Below, one piece after another: positions 11,935-24,069 of a stretch of 64,000 bases of DNA. The DNA lies in NCBI RefSeq assembly GCF_002878395.1, contig NW_025842141.1:785677-849676 (forward strand), in the 5' to 3' direction. The stretch is from Capsicum annuum. Taxonomy: Eukaryota > Streptophyta > Magnoliopsida > Solanales > Solanaceae. The translations under genes and the position numbers were made by a program. Position 1 is the first letter of the stretch. Every line of letters starts with the position of its first letter. Below the pieces are notes generated by a model. It ran no database searches. It was given only the letters and a program-made list of their open reading frames with translations, and was not told where the DNA came from.

Positions 11935-12195
11935 CTACCTCCGTCCTATTTTATGTGTCGCTATTTGATTGGGCACAGAGTTTAAGAAATAAGTGATGAC
12001 TTTGTAAAGTTTACAAAGTTATCCCTCTTAAATTTATTTTAATGTATATTTTTTAGTTGTCTTTTCTTAATAAGTGAGATCCACTAAGGATAAAATGTGA
12101 ATTATATCATTAAATAGTTACCAAACAAGGAAAGATGACATTTTTTTAAGAGAGACCAAAAATAAAATGTAACACATAAAATGAAACGGAGAGAG
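11935..12195. mobile_element. Stowaway-like MITE
   Basis: The 261-bp non-coding element has terminal inverted repeats. The left end is CTACCTCCGTCCTATTTTAT; the right end reverse-complemented is CTCTCTCCGTTTCATTTTAT. It is flanked by TA on both sides (11933-11934, 12196-12197), the Tc1/mariner target. The CTCCCTCCGT-type terminus is typical of Stowaway MITEs. No transposase. Confidence 0.85.
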
Positions 12196-12224
12196 TAATG
12201 CGTTAGTCACATATACATCTTACA

Positions 12225-12822
12225 CTCCAGTTTGCCCTCCCTCCATTTCCTCCAGTACGCCTCATGATTAGTGGCATGTGGACTCAACATAATCAGATGG
12301 ACAAAATTATTTTTATTAACTACTCTCTCACAACTTCCCAACACTTCTCCTCTTCAAACACATCATTTCTCCAAGTCCAAGAACAATGTGAACAGAGTAA
12401 GTTACCTAAAATGGAAAAATCATGGCCTTGCTTCGGTGTTATTAAAATCAGCCACCTAAAATTAATCAAAAACATGATCTTTACTTGAAGTAAAGTAATA
12501 TTTTTATATCCACCAAGATGGTATTTTTTGTTGTGACAAGAAAAAAAAGTTAGCGGTGGAGAAGAAAGGCGATTCTGTTATTTCTTGTTTGAGATTGAAA
12601 GAACTCCATCTTCTCCCAAACCAATTTATTTTCATGCCTTGCAGGGTTAGGAGGAGAATTTCTATTGTCAGAACTAATGGATTCGTGGGAGTAAAAAGAT
12701 AAGTGTTGGGGAGTTGTGAGAGAGTAGTTAATAAAAATGATTTTGACCATCTGATCAAATTGAGGTCACGTATCATTAATCAAGAGGCCTACAGGAGGAA
12801 CTGGAGAGAGGGCTTACTGGAG
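12225..12822. mobile_element. Fold-back element with ~160-bp inverted arms
   Basis: The left arm (12225 to about 12385, starting CTCCAGTTTGCCCTC) matches the reverse complement of the right arm (about 12660-12822, giving CTCCAGTAAGCCCTC). Shared inner words are ATTTTTATTAACTACTCTCT and CACAACT with CCCAACACTT. The loop of about 280 bp is non-coding. The family is unknown, no convincing TSD was found, and the outer border may be off by a few bases. Confidence 0.7.
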
Positions 12823-12925
12823 GGGATCTGGTTTCCTTTTTTTTATATCACATGTAACACATGTTATATATATGTGTTTCATATGTATTTATTATATTTA
12901 TTTATTTATTATATAAGTGAGGTAG

Positions 12926-13775
12926 CTTGACTTTAACTAGTGTTCTGGAATAGAAAAGAAGTTGTTGTCTATGGGGGCTTGGGAGTGTAGAGGGTATGCA
13001 GATAATATGTGGGAGATGAATATTAGTTGTATAAGGGAGACCACTAGAGAGGTTTTAGGTGTCTCGAGAGGCCGATCTAACAAGCACCAGGGGGACAAGT
13101 GGTGGAATGAAGAAGTTAAAAGGAAGGTGAAGACTAAGAAGATGGCATATTCTGAGTTGGTTGAGAGCACGGATGATGAGGAGAAGCAGATAAATAGGAA
13201 GGAGTATATGTTAGCTTGGAAGGAGTCTAAGTTAGCGACTACAACGGCTAAGACAACAACCTTTGAGAGTTTCCATGCAGCTTTAGAGGAGAAAGATGGG
13301 GATAAGAAGTTGTATAGGCTTGATAAGGCTAGGTACAGAAAGGCTCATGACCTTGACCAAGTGAAGTGTATAAAGAGAGAAGATGGCAAAATGTTGGATG
13401 AGGATGCCCACATTGGGAGGAGGTGACAATCTTATTTTCATAGAACTTTGAATAACGAAGGGGACAAAGGTTTTGTGCTGGGGGACTTAAAGAACTCAAA
13501 ACAGTGTCATAATTACGGTTATTGTAGGAGTATCAAGGTGGAGGAGGTCAAGGGTGCGATTCGAAGGATGCGTAGGAGTAGAGCGACTGGACCAGATGAG
13601 ATCTCGGTAGATTTTTTTAAGAGCATGGGCAGGGAAGGCTTAGTGTGGCTGACGAAGTTGTTTAGCATCATCTTTCGGGCATCAAAGATGACTAAAGATT
13701 GGAGATGGAGTATGATAATCCCATTATATAAGAACAAAAGGGACATTTAGAGTTGCAACAATTACAGGGCATCAA
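12926..13775 (+). pseudogene. RTE-like LINE ORF, part 1 (5'-truncated, start of RT)
   Basis: A non-LTR retrotransposon polyprotein lacking its endonuclease. Visible in one frame are MGAWECRGYADNMW (12971 on), REVLGVSRGRSN, WWNEEVKRKVKTKK, a charged connector, KLYRLDKARYRKAHDLDQVK, and the RT entry IKVEEVKGAIRRMRRSRATG with GPDEISVDFFKSMG and DWRWSMIIPLYKNK. Stops at 13424-13426 (TGA where Trp is usual) and 13748-13750 (TAG where Gln is usual) keep the same frame. A 1-base loss just before the break shifts the last codons. The ORF is cut at 13775 by element A and resumes at 38529. ATCAA (13771-13775) is the left TSD of A. Confidence 0.88.
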
Positions 13776-16700
13776 TGTAACAACCTAAAAATTTGATGAA
13801 CTATGTGAAATTTGTAATTTTGTGAGATTGGACTATTTTACCGCTCCTCATAGTTGAATTATGATATTTCTATAGTGTGGAGTAATTGGAATGGATTTCG
13901 ATGCATTTTGGTACCATTTATGCTATATTGTGATTTTTTATGGTTTCGAGAGCCTTATTTTTTACTTATGTGGATATCTTTTGATCCATGCATTGGATGC
14001 TGAACGTACTATTTTAGCAGCTTTGAAATATCAATTTTAGGTTAGGTAGACTTTTGGTTAAGGTCCCGGTGCACCCGAGTTCATTTCGACATATTGATTG
14101 GAAAGTGGAAAAATTAAAAATATGGGGAGGGGACTCACATTTTGTTAAAACAACCTCGGATAGAAAATCCGACTTTGCCAGTAGATCCAAAATGTTGATT
14201 TTAGGGTGGTAAGATGTTTGGTGTGATGTTACAGCTTTTCAAACTTATTTCGACCCTCGAATTGGAAAATTATAATTTCAGATTTTGGGAGTCAACTTTG
14301 TAAAAATGATATTTTTTTCGAAAATCTGATATCTTCATTGAGTCTAGAGCATTGAATTTAGTATAGTTATATAGTTCATTTGCATATATCAAACTTTGAA
14401 TGAATTTCGGACACCCTATTGAAGTCTGGATTGGACTTTAAAAAACAACTTTTTGTGCATATTTTTCTGCAATATATATAGCAATTTTGGACCTTTTCTC
14501 CTCATTTTTCATCTTGCCTCTTGGGAGTTAAACCCTAAAATAGTGTGAAAACTTAAAAATGAAGTTTGTGGGAGCTTGAAAATCTAGAATAACACTTATT
14601 TTTTGATTCTATTACGGATTTAACATGAAATTTTATCATTTTCTACTTTAATTACGTGATTAATTTCACAAAATTTCAAAAATCTAAGGGTTTGATTTTA
14701 AATCCAAAGTTGACTAGTTTAAATTTAAAATCCAACTAGTTTTTCATTAATTCGAAAATTATTATTTTAAAATCCAACACTGGTTCTTGATTTTAACCTT
14801 CAAAATAACATTGATTCTTGATTTAAAATTATCATTTCATTAATTTGGATTTTAAATTAAGAATCACTGATATTTTATTTGAAAAACTAGTTGGATTTTA
14901 TTAATGATAATTTAAATTAAGTTGGATTTAAAAACTAGTTGATTTCAAATTAATAAGTTGATAATTTAAATTATTCAAATTAAATTAATAAGTTTGATTT
15001 AAAAACTAGTTGCATTTTATTAATGATAATTTAAATTAAGTTGGATTTTAAATTAACCTTCAAAACAACACTGATTCTTGATTTTACCCCAAAAATTAAC
15101 CTTCAAAACAACACTGATTCTTGATTTTAACCCAAATTTCAAATATTTTATCTGGTAAAGCTTAAAATTGATTTTTCTTCTATTTGAACCTCATTTCTAA
15201 CTCAATTTACTTGAGTTTTCAGCTGTATATTCCTAAAAATATGGGAAACACATTTTTAAAGTAAAGTTATGATTCTGCCTTTTTTCTTTTCAAAAATTCA
15301 TTTTAGGGGTACTTTTTGACCCTGAACCAAAAGTAGTCAAGATGGATGTCATTGGTTTTGTTTTTATGAGTAGATTATGTATTTGATATTTTTAGTAGAG
15401 TTTGAAATTATTCATGAAAAGTAAGGTCATGGATTCGAAGTGTAGCAGACCGATTTTGGCTTTTAAGGTAGGTTATGAATTTACTATTCCAAACTGGGCT
15501 GGGTAGCAAATGATGGTACAAAATGCATGTTAAGGGTGAGAACTAATCATGAAAAATTTCTATCGATGTGCTGTGCTTGTGTAGGGGCCTATATGTGATG
15601 TCATTGTCGAAATTGAGATATTATGTGATATGTGTGACCGTGTGGGGTCCTATGTGATATTGATAGTCTTGAATACATGTGAATAATGGTATTATTAAAA
15701 TGCTAAATTTCTTACCATTGCTGTGTTGTGATTATATTCATACTTTATTGGCATATGAGATACGTGAAAATTCATAGATGAAACGAAAGTAATGAGTGGA
15801 TATTAGCTCACGTGGTTGTGGAAATGTATTATTGTGGTTGGTTGTGGAAATATATCATATGGTTGGTTGTGGAAATACTCATTGTTATTGGTTGTGAGTA
15901 TTACATCTTCATATCATACACAATTATGAAATATTGGTACCTCCATGGCAATATTTGAGAAACATTGGCAACACTTGATAACACCTTTCCAAAGAATATT
16001 CCAGAAAGAAGATATGATATATATGGATTATATATGGGTTGATGAACCTCCCATGGGTCCTGCGTTGGGAGGATTGCCTCCGTAGATGTATACGGGGATT
16101 ATGCAACAATCTAGAGATTGTGCGACGAGATCGTGCATCATCACCATTATCATCATCTTCGTATACATTGCACTTACTTTATTGTGTTTATATTATTTTG
16201 TATTGCCATTTATTTAATTATCTTATCTTCTTTTACTTGTATTTTATAATCTTGTATATGCATGTTCTGTCTTGTTCTACTTATATGTGATGTAATGCAC
16301 ACTTGTGTTTTTAATATATGTGATATATTGGAACTATTAGTGCAAGCGGTGCGGGCTACCATTGTGGGATATTTTCTGATTGTAGGTGACGTGTCCTTAG
16401 TGTATATTTTGTATGCTTTATTTACTACTTTCCTTGGTCGTCCTATGATACCTACTGAGTACAAGTGGACCGTACTTATGGCTACTATGCCCTTTCGGTA
16501 TAGGTCCTAGCTCGTGTGTGCCTCATCTTGCTTGACTTGGGCAATTGTTGGAGCTTCCAAGGTAAAGGTTGGACATTCATACGTTTGAAGTTCACTTCTA
16601 TCATTCTATAGTAGTTATGTCTTTATTCGTATTCAGAGATAGATATTATTACTTTATGGTTATTTTTCTTATGTATTTGACTCTTGGATTGTATTAGTAG

Positions 16701-16922
16701 TTCTTACACTATTTAACACCTGGTTTTGGGCATGATTGGTATTTTTTTAAGTTCTTTCCACATTGTTATGATTACTTGTATGGTTTAGCTTTGTTCTAGA
16801 AGGCTTACCCTAAATATATTTGTCTTTTCTTTTTCCTTTTTGTATCAGTTTTTATGATAGACTTACTTGTCAAGGTACGCTGCGACAAGTGCCATCATGA
16901 CCTTTGTTTTAGGTTTATAACA
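13776..16922 (+). repeat. 5' LTR of element A
   Basis: The 3147-bp LTR starts TGTAACAACCTAAAAATTTG and ends ATAACA next to a PBS. It is longer than its partner mainly because of an AT-rich expansion at about 14700-15130, where AAATCCAACTAGTTTTT and its reverse complement AAAAACTAGTTGGATTT recur and where CTGATTCTTGATTTT occurs several times. Short open frames around 16039-16510 are inside the LTR and not genes. Confidence 0.88.
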
Positions 16923-16925
16923 AAT

Positions 16926-16937
16926 TAGTATCAGAGC
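16926..16937 (+). promoter_or_regulatory. Primer-binding site of element A (initiator tRNA-Met type)
   Basis: TAGTATCAGAGC, three bases after the 5' LTR, matches the usual TGGTATCAGAGC at 11 of 12 positions. Confidence 0.85.
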
Positions 16938-17098
16938 AGCCAGGTTTATTGGTCTAAATAATGTAAGAACGGGATGTCTAATAGAGTTTGGCGAATTGGT
17001 AAATAGATGTCTGTATCTATCTTAGTGAGGCTATAGAATATCTTTAGGAAATTTCTCTCATTTTATTCCTTATCATGAGAAGTTCTTCCATACCTTGT

Positions 17099-18207
17099 GT
17101 TCTGAGTTATGTTTTACTCTTTCTACGTAGATGATGTGGCTTATACAATATCTTATCAGTTAAGAGCTACAACGAGAGATTGGTATAGGTCACTTGTCAG
17201 TTGTAAACCCTGTGATTCTCTCGAGATAACTTGGGAACAATTCACCAAGACTTTTCTAGAGAGATTTATGCCTTTCAATTTGAGATATCATATGCAAGAC
17301 AAGTTTGATCATTTGGAGTAGGGCTCTATGGCAGTTGCTGAGTATGAGGCATGCTTCCATGCCCTATCCAGATATTCCTATGATAGCTTTTCTACTGAGT
17401 CTGAGAATATTCAAAAGTTTGTGAAGGGTTTGGAAATCTCTTTTTAGTTGGCTATATCTTAGATGGTTGTGTTTGAGGCTTCTTTTCTAAGTATTGTGGA
17501 TCATGCTAAGACCACAGAGGGTATTCTTAGTGTATCTTAGGGAGGCACCAAGAAGGTACGATGGTTTGGTGAGTTCAGGAGTTAGACCTCTCGAGGCAGA
17601 GATTTTAGAGGTTCTCATGGATACCATGGTAGGCAAGTTTAGGTAGCTTTATAGAGTTCAGTTGGTGGACCTTCTAGTTTAGAAGTTTAGGGCGGTAATT
17701 CAGGCCAAGTTATACCTTCTCCTATTTAGACTGGTCATAAAGGTTTCTATATGTGTGATAAGATTGTCTATGTGTCCAGGGACTTTCCTCGTTGAGTGAT
17801 TTGAGCTACTCCTATTTTATCTGGATGAGTATGAGGCATGAGGGATAGCGGTGCTATTAGAGGTGCGAAGGTCAAAGGTAGTGGAGCTCGTAGGGGTGGC
17901 CGTTGGGCCACTCAGGAAATCGGTAGTCGTAGGGCTACTCAGGCAGCTGTTGGTCATGGTCAACGTTATGATATACTACCTAGACCCGAGGTAGAGGCTT
18001 CTGATGTTTTGATTATAAGTATCATCCTTGTTTGTTTTAGACCTTCATCTATATTATTTGATTTCGGATTGACTTTCTCCTATATGTCAATGTATTTTTC
18101 TTTGGGTTTTGATTCTGTTAGTGAGCCTCTTGCCTTGCCTATTCGTGTAGCTACCGTAAAAGGTGATTCATTAGTGGTGGATCGGGTGCACCGATCTTGT
18201 GTTGTAA
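17099..18207 (+). pseudogene. Element A gag and protease N-terminus (pseudogene)
   Basis: The gag core reads YQLRATTRDWYRSLVSCKP, WEQFTKTFLERFMPFNLRY, MQDKFDHLE, then stop, then GSMAVAEYEACFHALSRYS. About 150 residues of the usual gag N-terminus are missing before 17099. At about 17740-17800 a decayed zinc knuckle (MCDKIVYVSRDFPR) has lost its Cys/His pattern. From 17838 a Gly/Arg-rich linker leads to protease, with ILVCFRPSSILFDFGLTFSY (usual LFDPGSTFSY) and LALPIRVATVKGDSLVVDRV. The protein is interrupted at VHRSCVV by element B (18208-27679) and continues at 27685 with TFFRCETLVDFPVLVI. Many TAG/TGA stops. Confidence 0.85.
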
Positions 18208-20639
18208 TGTAAGATCCTATAAAGTTCTAAGTCTAAAATTCATCTCCCTAAGCTTTACAAGCTCCAACACTTAGAAATTTTAGCTAAGTGTTTCAAAACT
18301 TAGTCTTATTTTAGACCTCCGAATTTTGGAATTTATTTAATGACCTTCCCAACCTCCATTTTTATATTTTCAAGTTGAATTGCGATGGGGCAAAGTCGTA
18401 GTACATCCCGGGTGAGTTTCAAAATTTTCAAAGTAGCATAAGGGCAGGTTTGGTTTACCAAACTAGTAGCCAAAGACTATTAGGGGGCGCCGCCCATGGT
18501 GTAGCATTTGTGGGCAAATCACCACCAAAGGCGCTGCCCAGGGTACAAAAGGCTCTATCAAAGGCGTCTCCCTTTGTGTAGCCTTTGTACCCAGTTTTTC
18601 AAAAGTACACTTCCGTGTATTGAGGGTTAATTTGGTCATTTTCCCACCCCTATATATATCAAAAGTATGTGATTAAGGCACAAAAGCACCAAAATACACT
18701 TCTTTTCATCAATTTCTCTCAAGAACAAGAGCAAGCATTTCAATTTGAAGACCCAAACCTAAGAGATTTCACCGTAGATCATTAAGGAACTTTCTTCTAA
18801 GGTATGTGTTGTGTTGATTTATTGATTCCTTCCATCCATAAAGTTCAAGAACCCTCTTTTAAATTATGAACCTTGTTATTATGTTGTGGGTTGATTTGCT
18901 CATGTAATTGATGTTGTAAAATCCCCAAGTTAGGGTTTTTGGGTGTTTTTATGAAGTTATGATATCATATGAGTTGGAAACATGTAAATTTGGTTGTTCA
19001 TGATGAATAATTTGATGATTAAATCTATGCCTAAGTTGTGTATGTAAGGTGTTTGATAAAATGCCTAAGAGATTAGAAATCATGTATTAAAGTTAAATTG
19101 TTGCCTAAATAACCAATTCATCCTATACCCTTATGAAAACAATGACTTCTATGAAATTGTATGCATTATGATTGTTGACGGGATGTTCATGAAACTAGAT
19201 TTGATGGACTTTGGCATGTTATATGCATTCCCTTCTATGTATAAAATTTTGAAAACTGTGTAGTATGAAATCCCCAACTTATGGCACTATGAATTGTGGA
19301 CTTTATTCCTATGATCAAGAATTGTCATGATATGTCAATTTCCTTCTATTGAGTCTAGGGGGTAATTTTACTAAAAAATATAGCTATGTTCCTAGAGCCA
19401 GTGTCATGTTTTCATGACACTCTTAGTCAAGCCATGTTCAGTAGAATTCTGTCAGACATGTGACTCAGGAAAGTGAGTAACTCAATAATCTCAGTAGTAT
19501 TCCGTCCGTCAACAGAACTTGATAAACCCAGTGAGTTTAGTCCAGTTAATTATGTTTAGAGTCTATTCAGATAGGAGTAGGAATTAACACTGAGTGAACC
19601 CAAGGATCGAAACACACACTGTCAGATGAGGGTATGATTCTTAGAAGTCATCCTTGCATTCCAAAAATATGTAGCTAATATAGGTTGAGACATCAACACT
19701 GTCAGATGAGGGTTGATGAGGTGGATAAGTACTATCAGATGAGGGCCCCACCATTCTCTTTTTGGGACACTGTCAGATGAGTATTACCCACAACTTGTCT
19801 CTAGTAGTGGCGTGGTATTAACTCCTCCCAATTAGGGCACAGATTGGACCCCAGCTTAGCTATTATAGCGTATTGGGGGCATGTCGGTTAGATAACTACT
19901 TCCCACAGTCTCAGTATCAGTCTCAGTAAAATAACTCAGATAGTTCTTCAGAATTCAAAACTGTCAGATATAGTCACTTATGTTATCAGTCATATTAGTC
20001 ATATGAACTCAGTTACCAGTCATGTTAGTTATCACTAAATTCATGTTATCACAGTCTCAGCTATAGTACTATGTATTAATGCATGTATTCTCATATTTAT
20101 ACTACCCAGTTAGCCAGTATTATTCATGCATATGAACCCCATGCATTCATCGTAACTCACATGCATACCAGTATATTAAAAGTACTAATGCATTTGTACT
20201 ATGGTGTCTTATACCATAGGTTCAAAGACACGATCTCCAAAGCATCAGTAGATTCCAGATCAGTAGTCAGTTAGTGGTGAGTCCTTATCCCCCGAGGATG
20301 ATATGATTTGTTACTTCATTATTACAGTACTTAATTATTTTAGTTGGCAGAGTTAGTTGGGGACATGGCTTATCAACTCCTTATCCAGAAAGTTATGTTT
20401 TAGAGGCTTTTCAGACTATTATATTCAGACAGTTATCTCAGTTGTTTTAGGTATTTCATACCCCACCAGATGTTATTTTTTATTAGATTTGAACATTATG
20501 GTCTTTCAGCCTTTATATCAATATTTATTCAGTATATTATGCAGTGTACAGGTACATATATCAATAATGGGTTAGCTTGTGGTCATTTGGGGTCATGAGC
20601 ACCGTGTAGCATTCTGGATACTAGATTCGGGGCGTTAAA
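18208..20639 (+). repeat. 5' LTR of element B
   Basis: 2432 bp. Order of parts: a GC-rich short-repeat block (18480-18590, GGCGCCGCCC, TGTGGGCA and related words), TATA at 18651, a leader ending CTAAGGTATGT (18797-18807), an AT-rich middle, then four copies of a TGTCAGATGAGGG-like motif (19620-19790), and the conserved 3' part with CTATGGTGTCTTATACCATA and GGGGACATGGCTTATCAACT. It ends GGGGCGTTAAA. Compared with it, the 3' LTR lacks the segment equivalent to 18365-18823. Confidence 0.88.
18651..18660 (+). promoter_or_regulatory. TATA box of element B 5' LTR
   Basis: CACCCC followed by TATATATATC, about 150 bp before a splice-donor-like AAGGTATGT. Related LTRs have TATA-like motifs at the same relative place. 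Confidence 0.6.
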
Positions 20640-20643
20640 AACT

Positions 20644-20655
20644 TGGTATAGATCC
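20644..20655 (+). promoter_or_regulatory. Primer-binding site of element B (decayed)
   Basis: TGGTATAGATCC lies four bases after the 5' LTR. It resembles the initiator tRNA-Met site TGGTATCAGAGC with the C after TGGTAT lost. Confidence 0.65.
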
Positions 20656-20779
20656 TAAAGTTCAATAGAGTCTGAGGAACTCTGAAAGCTGCATCTAGTA
20701 GAGTATTGTACATGGGTGTGTTGCGCGCCACATTGATGTACAGGGGGCTATAAGATGTTTTAGGAATAATTTCCCTTCT

Positions 20780-22050
20780 TTCAGTATTCATGCCATGCTA
20801 GTGAGCATAATCTTAAGTCAATCTCTTAGTCTACTCCATTTCACCTCTTTATTTCAAAATATACCTCCTGAGAGAAGAACCCAGCCTGTCCAAGAAGATC
20901 CCTTGGATGAGCATGTTTCTCATGCGGAGTTCAGGGCTGCATTCACTACTCTTGCTCAGTTAGTTGTTGCTCAAAATAAATGACCATTTGTCATTCTTAC
21001 CAACCTTATGGTCAATTCAGCTGCAGCTAGGACTTGGGACATCACTCAAATGAACCATCCATCCTTTGTCAAGTTTACGTTAGATGAGGACCCTCGGGAA
21101 TTCATTGATCAGGTTCAGAATGTGATAGACATCATGGGGGTGACTATTATTGAGAGTGCTGATCTAGCTGTATATCAGTTGTAGGATGTGGCTCATACTT
21201 AGTTCAAACAGTGAAAGTCAGAGAGGTCAGATAATACAGATCCTATAGAGTGTGAGGATTTTGTCACTGTATTCTTAGATAGATTCCTTCCCCAAGAGCT
21301 TAGAGAAGATAAGGTGCTCGAATTCATCAACCTCAGGAAGGGCAACATGAAGATGAAAGAGTATTCTCTTAAGTTTACTCTATTAGCTAGATACGCCCCT
21401 TATGTAGTTGCAGACAACAAGGCCAAGATGAGAAAGTTTGTTTAAGGGATGAATAATAACATGGTAAATGAGTACAAATCCACTATGCTGAACAGTGACA
21501 TGACTTTAGACAGACTCACGACTCATGCTTAGCAGATAGAAGAACAAAAGATTAAGATTAAGGAGAAGTAGAGTAAAAAAGTAAGGACAGGTACTTTCAA
21601 ATTTGGTCAGCCTAAAATAGAAGAAGGAAACTGTTCTCAATTTTGTACTGAGACATCAGTTCCATCCCCTTCATCAGTTAGTGCTCCAGTGATGAAATTC
21701 AAAGACGACAACAAAGATAGGGTGCCAGGCTCTAAGTCTCAGGGTAGTGTTAGCAGTGCCCGAACAAATCCCCTTTGTCAGACTTGTGGTAAGAACCACA
21801 AGGGTGTTTGCACAGCTGGCAGCGATGTCTGTTTTAGTTGTGGAAAGCCAGACCATAGAGTTAGAGATTTTCCCAATCAAGTTATCAGGGTCAGCAGAAC
21901 CATTTCTCAGCTCAGTTCGGTCACCCAAATCAGTAGGGTGTCACTTCCAGCACTTCTAGTGGGCAATGCCCAAATCGCCTTTATGCTTTTTAGACTCCAC
22001 AGGATCAGGAAAATTCTCCTAATATAGATACTGGTATGTTACAGATCTTT
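20780..22050 (+). pseudogene. Element B gag (pseudogene)
   Basis: The N-terminal part 20857-20980 reads PPERRTQPVQEDP and HAEFRAAFTTLAQLVVAQNK before a TGA. It continues in frame with MNHPSFVKFTLDEDPREFI, DIMGVTIIESADLAVYQL, FLDRFLPQELREDKVLEFI, MKEYSLKFTLLARYAP and LNSDMTLDRLTTHA, the standard gag domain order. The zinc knuckle at about 21775-21870 is CQTCGKNHKGVC then CFSCGKPDHRVRDFP, where the final Cys of CCHC is Phe. At least six in-frame stops. A frame change follows 21900. Products would form the virus-like particle core; this copy cannot. Confidence 0.87.
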
Positions 22051-22059
22051 CATGTGCAT

Positions 22060-23863
22060 GTTTATGCTTTGCTATATCTAGGTGCTTTTTTGTCCTTATT
22101 ACTCCCTATATAGCAGGCAATTTCAAAAATATTCCAAAATTCTAGAAGAGCCCTTCTCAGTTTCTACCCCAGTGGGTAAAACCATCATAGTCCGGCGGGT
22201 ATACAAGAACTGCTCGATTATGATATTTCAAAAAGTTTCTTTATTAGACTTAGTCGAATTAGATATGACTGATTTTGATGTCATTCTTGGCATGGATTGG
22301 CTTCATTCCTGCTATGCTACAGTCGACTGCGGAAATAAAATAGTCCAGTTCCAATTTTTGAATGTACCCATCCTATAGTGAAAGGATAGTGTATCCGCTT
22401 TTAGAGGCCAGCTTGTTTCCTACCTTCGGGCAAGGAAAATGAAATCTAAGAAATGTGTCTATCATCTAGTTCAAGTTAAGGACACTAGTTCTGACACTCC
22501 TAGTCTTTAATCAATCCCAATCATGAATAAATATTTAGATGTCTTTCTCGAATATCTTCCAGGAATTTCTCCTGAATGGGAAATAGACTTCAGTATAGAT
22601 CTTCTTCTAAATACTCAGCCTATATCTATTCCTCCACATAGAATGGAACTAGCAAAAATTTGAGAAATGAAAGATCATTTGAAGGATCTCTTAGATAAGG
22701 GATTTATCAGACCCAATGTTTCCCCATGGGGTACACCAGTCTTATTCGTGCGCAAGAAAGACGGTTCTCTCAGAATATGTATTGATTACTGTCAGTTCAA
22801 TAAAGTGATAGTCAAGAACAACTATCCTCTTCCTAGAATCGATGACTTATTTGACCAACTTCAGGGTGCCAGCTATTTTTCTTAGATAGACCTCACATCC
22901 AGTTATCATCAGCTCAGAGTCAGAGAATGTGACATTCCAAAAATAGCCTTCCATAATCGGAATGGTCACTTTGAATTCTTAGTTATGTCCTTTGGTATTA
23001 CCAATGCCTTAGCAGCTTTCATGGACTTGATGAATTGTGTGTTTAAGCAGTACTTGGACATATTCATCATAGTATTCATAGATGATATTCTGCCCCATTA
23101 TGCAAACCATCTCTGAATCTTACTCCAGACTCTCAGAAATCATCAGTTGTTCGCCAAATTTATTAAGTGTGAGTTTTGGTTAAGGTCAGTAGTATTCCTT
23201 GGTCATATCTTTTCTGGTGGTGGCATTAGAGTAGATTCTCAAAAGACTGAAGCGATAAGAAACTGGCCCAGACTTGTCTCTCCATCAGATATCAAGAGTT
23301 TCTTTTGTTTGGCTGGCTATTACAGGCGGTTTTTTGAGGGATTGTCTTATATTGGATCCTCTATGTCCAGGTTGACTCAGAAGAAATTCAAATTTCAATG
23401 TTCAAATCTTTGCGAGGAGAGTTTTCAGGAGTTGAAGACTCGACTCACCTCAGCTCCAGTCTTACCTCTTCCAGATGGTTCAGATGGGTTCGTAGTATAT
23501 TGTGATGCATCCAGAGTAGGTTTAGGTTATGTCCTTATGCAATATGGTAAGGTCATAGCCTATGCCTCCAGACAACTTAAACCCCATGAGAAGTATTATC
23601 CTACTCATGATCTTGAGTTAAAAGCTGTAGTATTTGCCTTATAGATTTGGAGGCATTATCTATGTGGCATTTATGTAGATGTGTTCACAAATCATAAGAT
23701 TCTTCAGTATGTCTTTTCTCAGAAAGATCTCAATCTTCGTCAGAGAAGGTGGTTAGATCTCTTAAAGGATTATGACATGAGTGTCCTTTATCATCCGAGT
23801 AAGGCCAACATTATAGCTGACGCTCTCAGTAGACTATCTATGGGTAGTGTTGCTCATGTTTAG
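22060..23863 (+). pseudogene. Element B protease, reverse transcriptase and RNase H (pseudogene)
   Basis: Protease C-terminal part: EPFSVSTPVGKTIIVRRVYK, DLVELDMTDFDVILGMDWLH (22082-22378). [98 protein letters not shown], then the catalytic box VFIDDIL intact at about 23075. Thumb and connection: [37 protein letters not shown]. RNase [64 protein letters not shown]. Stops occur at 22378, about 22663, 22885, 23114, 23642 and 23861. Most are TAG or TGA in place of Gln, Trp, Arg or Lys codons, so the frame is otherwise kept. Confidence 0.9.
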
Positions 23864-24069
23864 AACAGTAAGATGAATTTATCTTAGGAAATCCATTAGC
23901 TTGCCATACTAGGCGTTTGCTTAGTTGACATAGAATAGGGTGATATATGGGTTCAGAGTAGTTCAGAATCATCTCTAGTTTCTGAGGTAAAAGAAAAGTA
24001 AGATAGAGATCCCAACCGTGGTAAGATGAAAGAGTCATTCAAGGATCAGAAAGTAGAGGTTTTCTTCTA

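Noticed and set aside
12264..12776. Open frames on both strands sharing similar peptides
   Set aside because: The similarity comes from the inverted arms of the fold-back element.
16039..16510. Three small open frames
   Set aside because: They lie inside the 5' LTR of element A, and the homologous part of the 3' LTR does not keep them.
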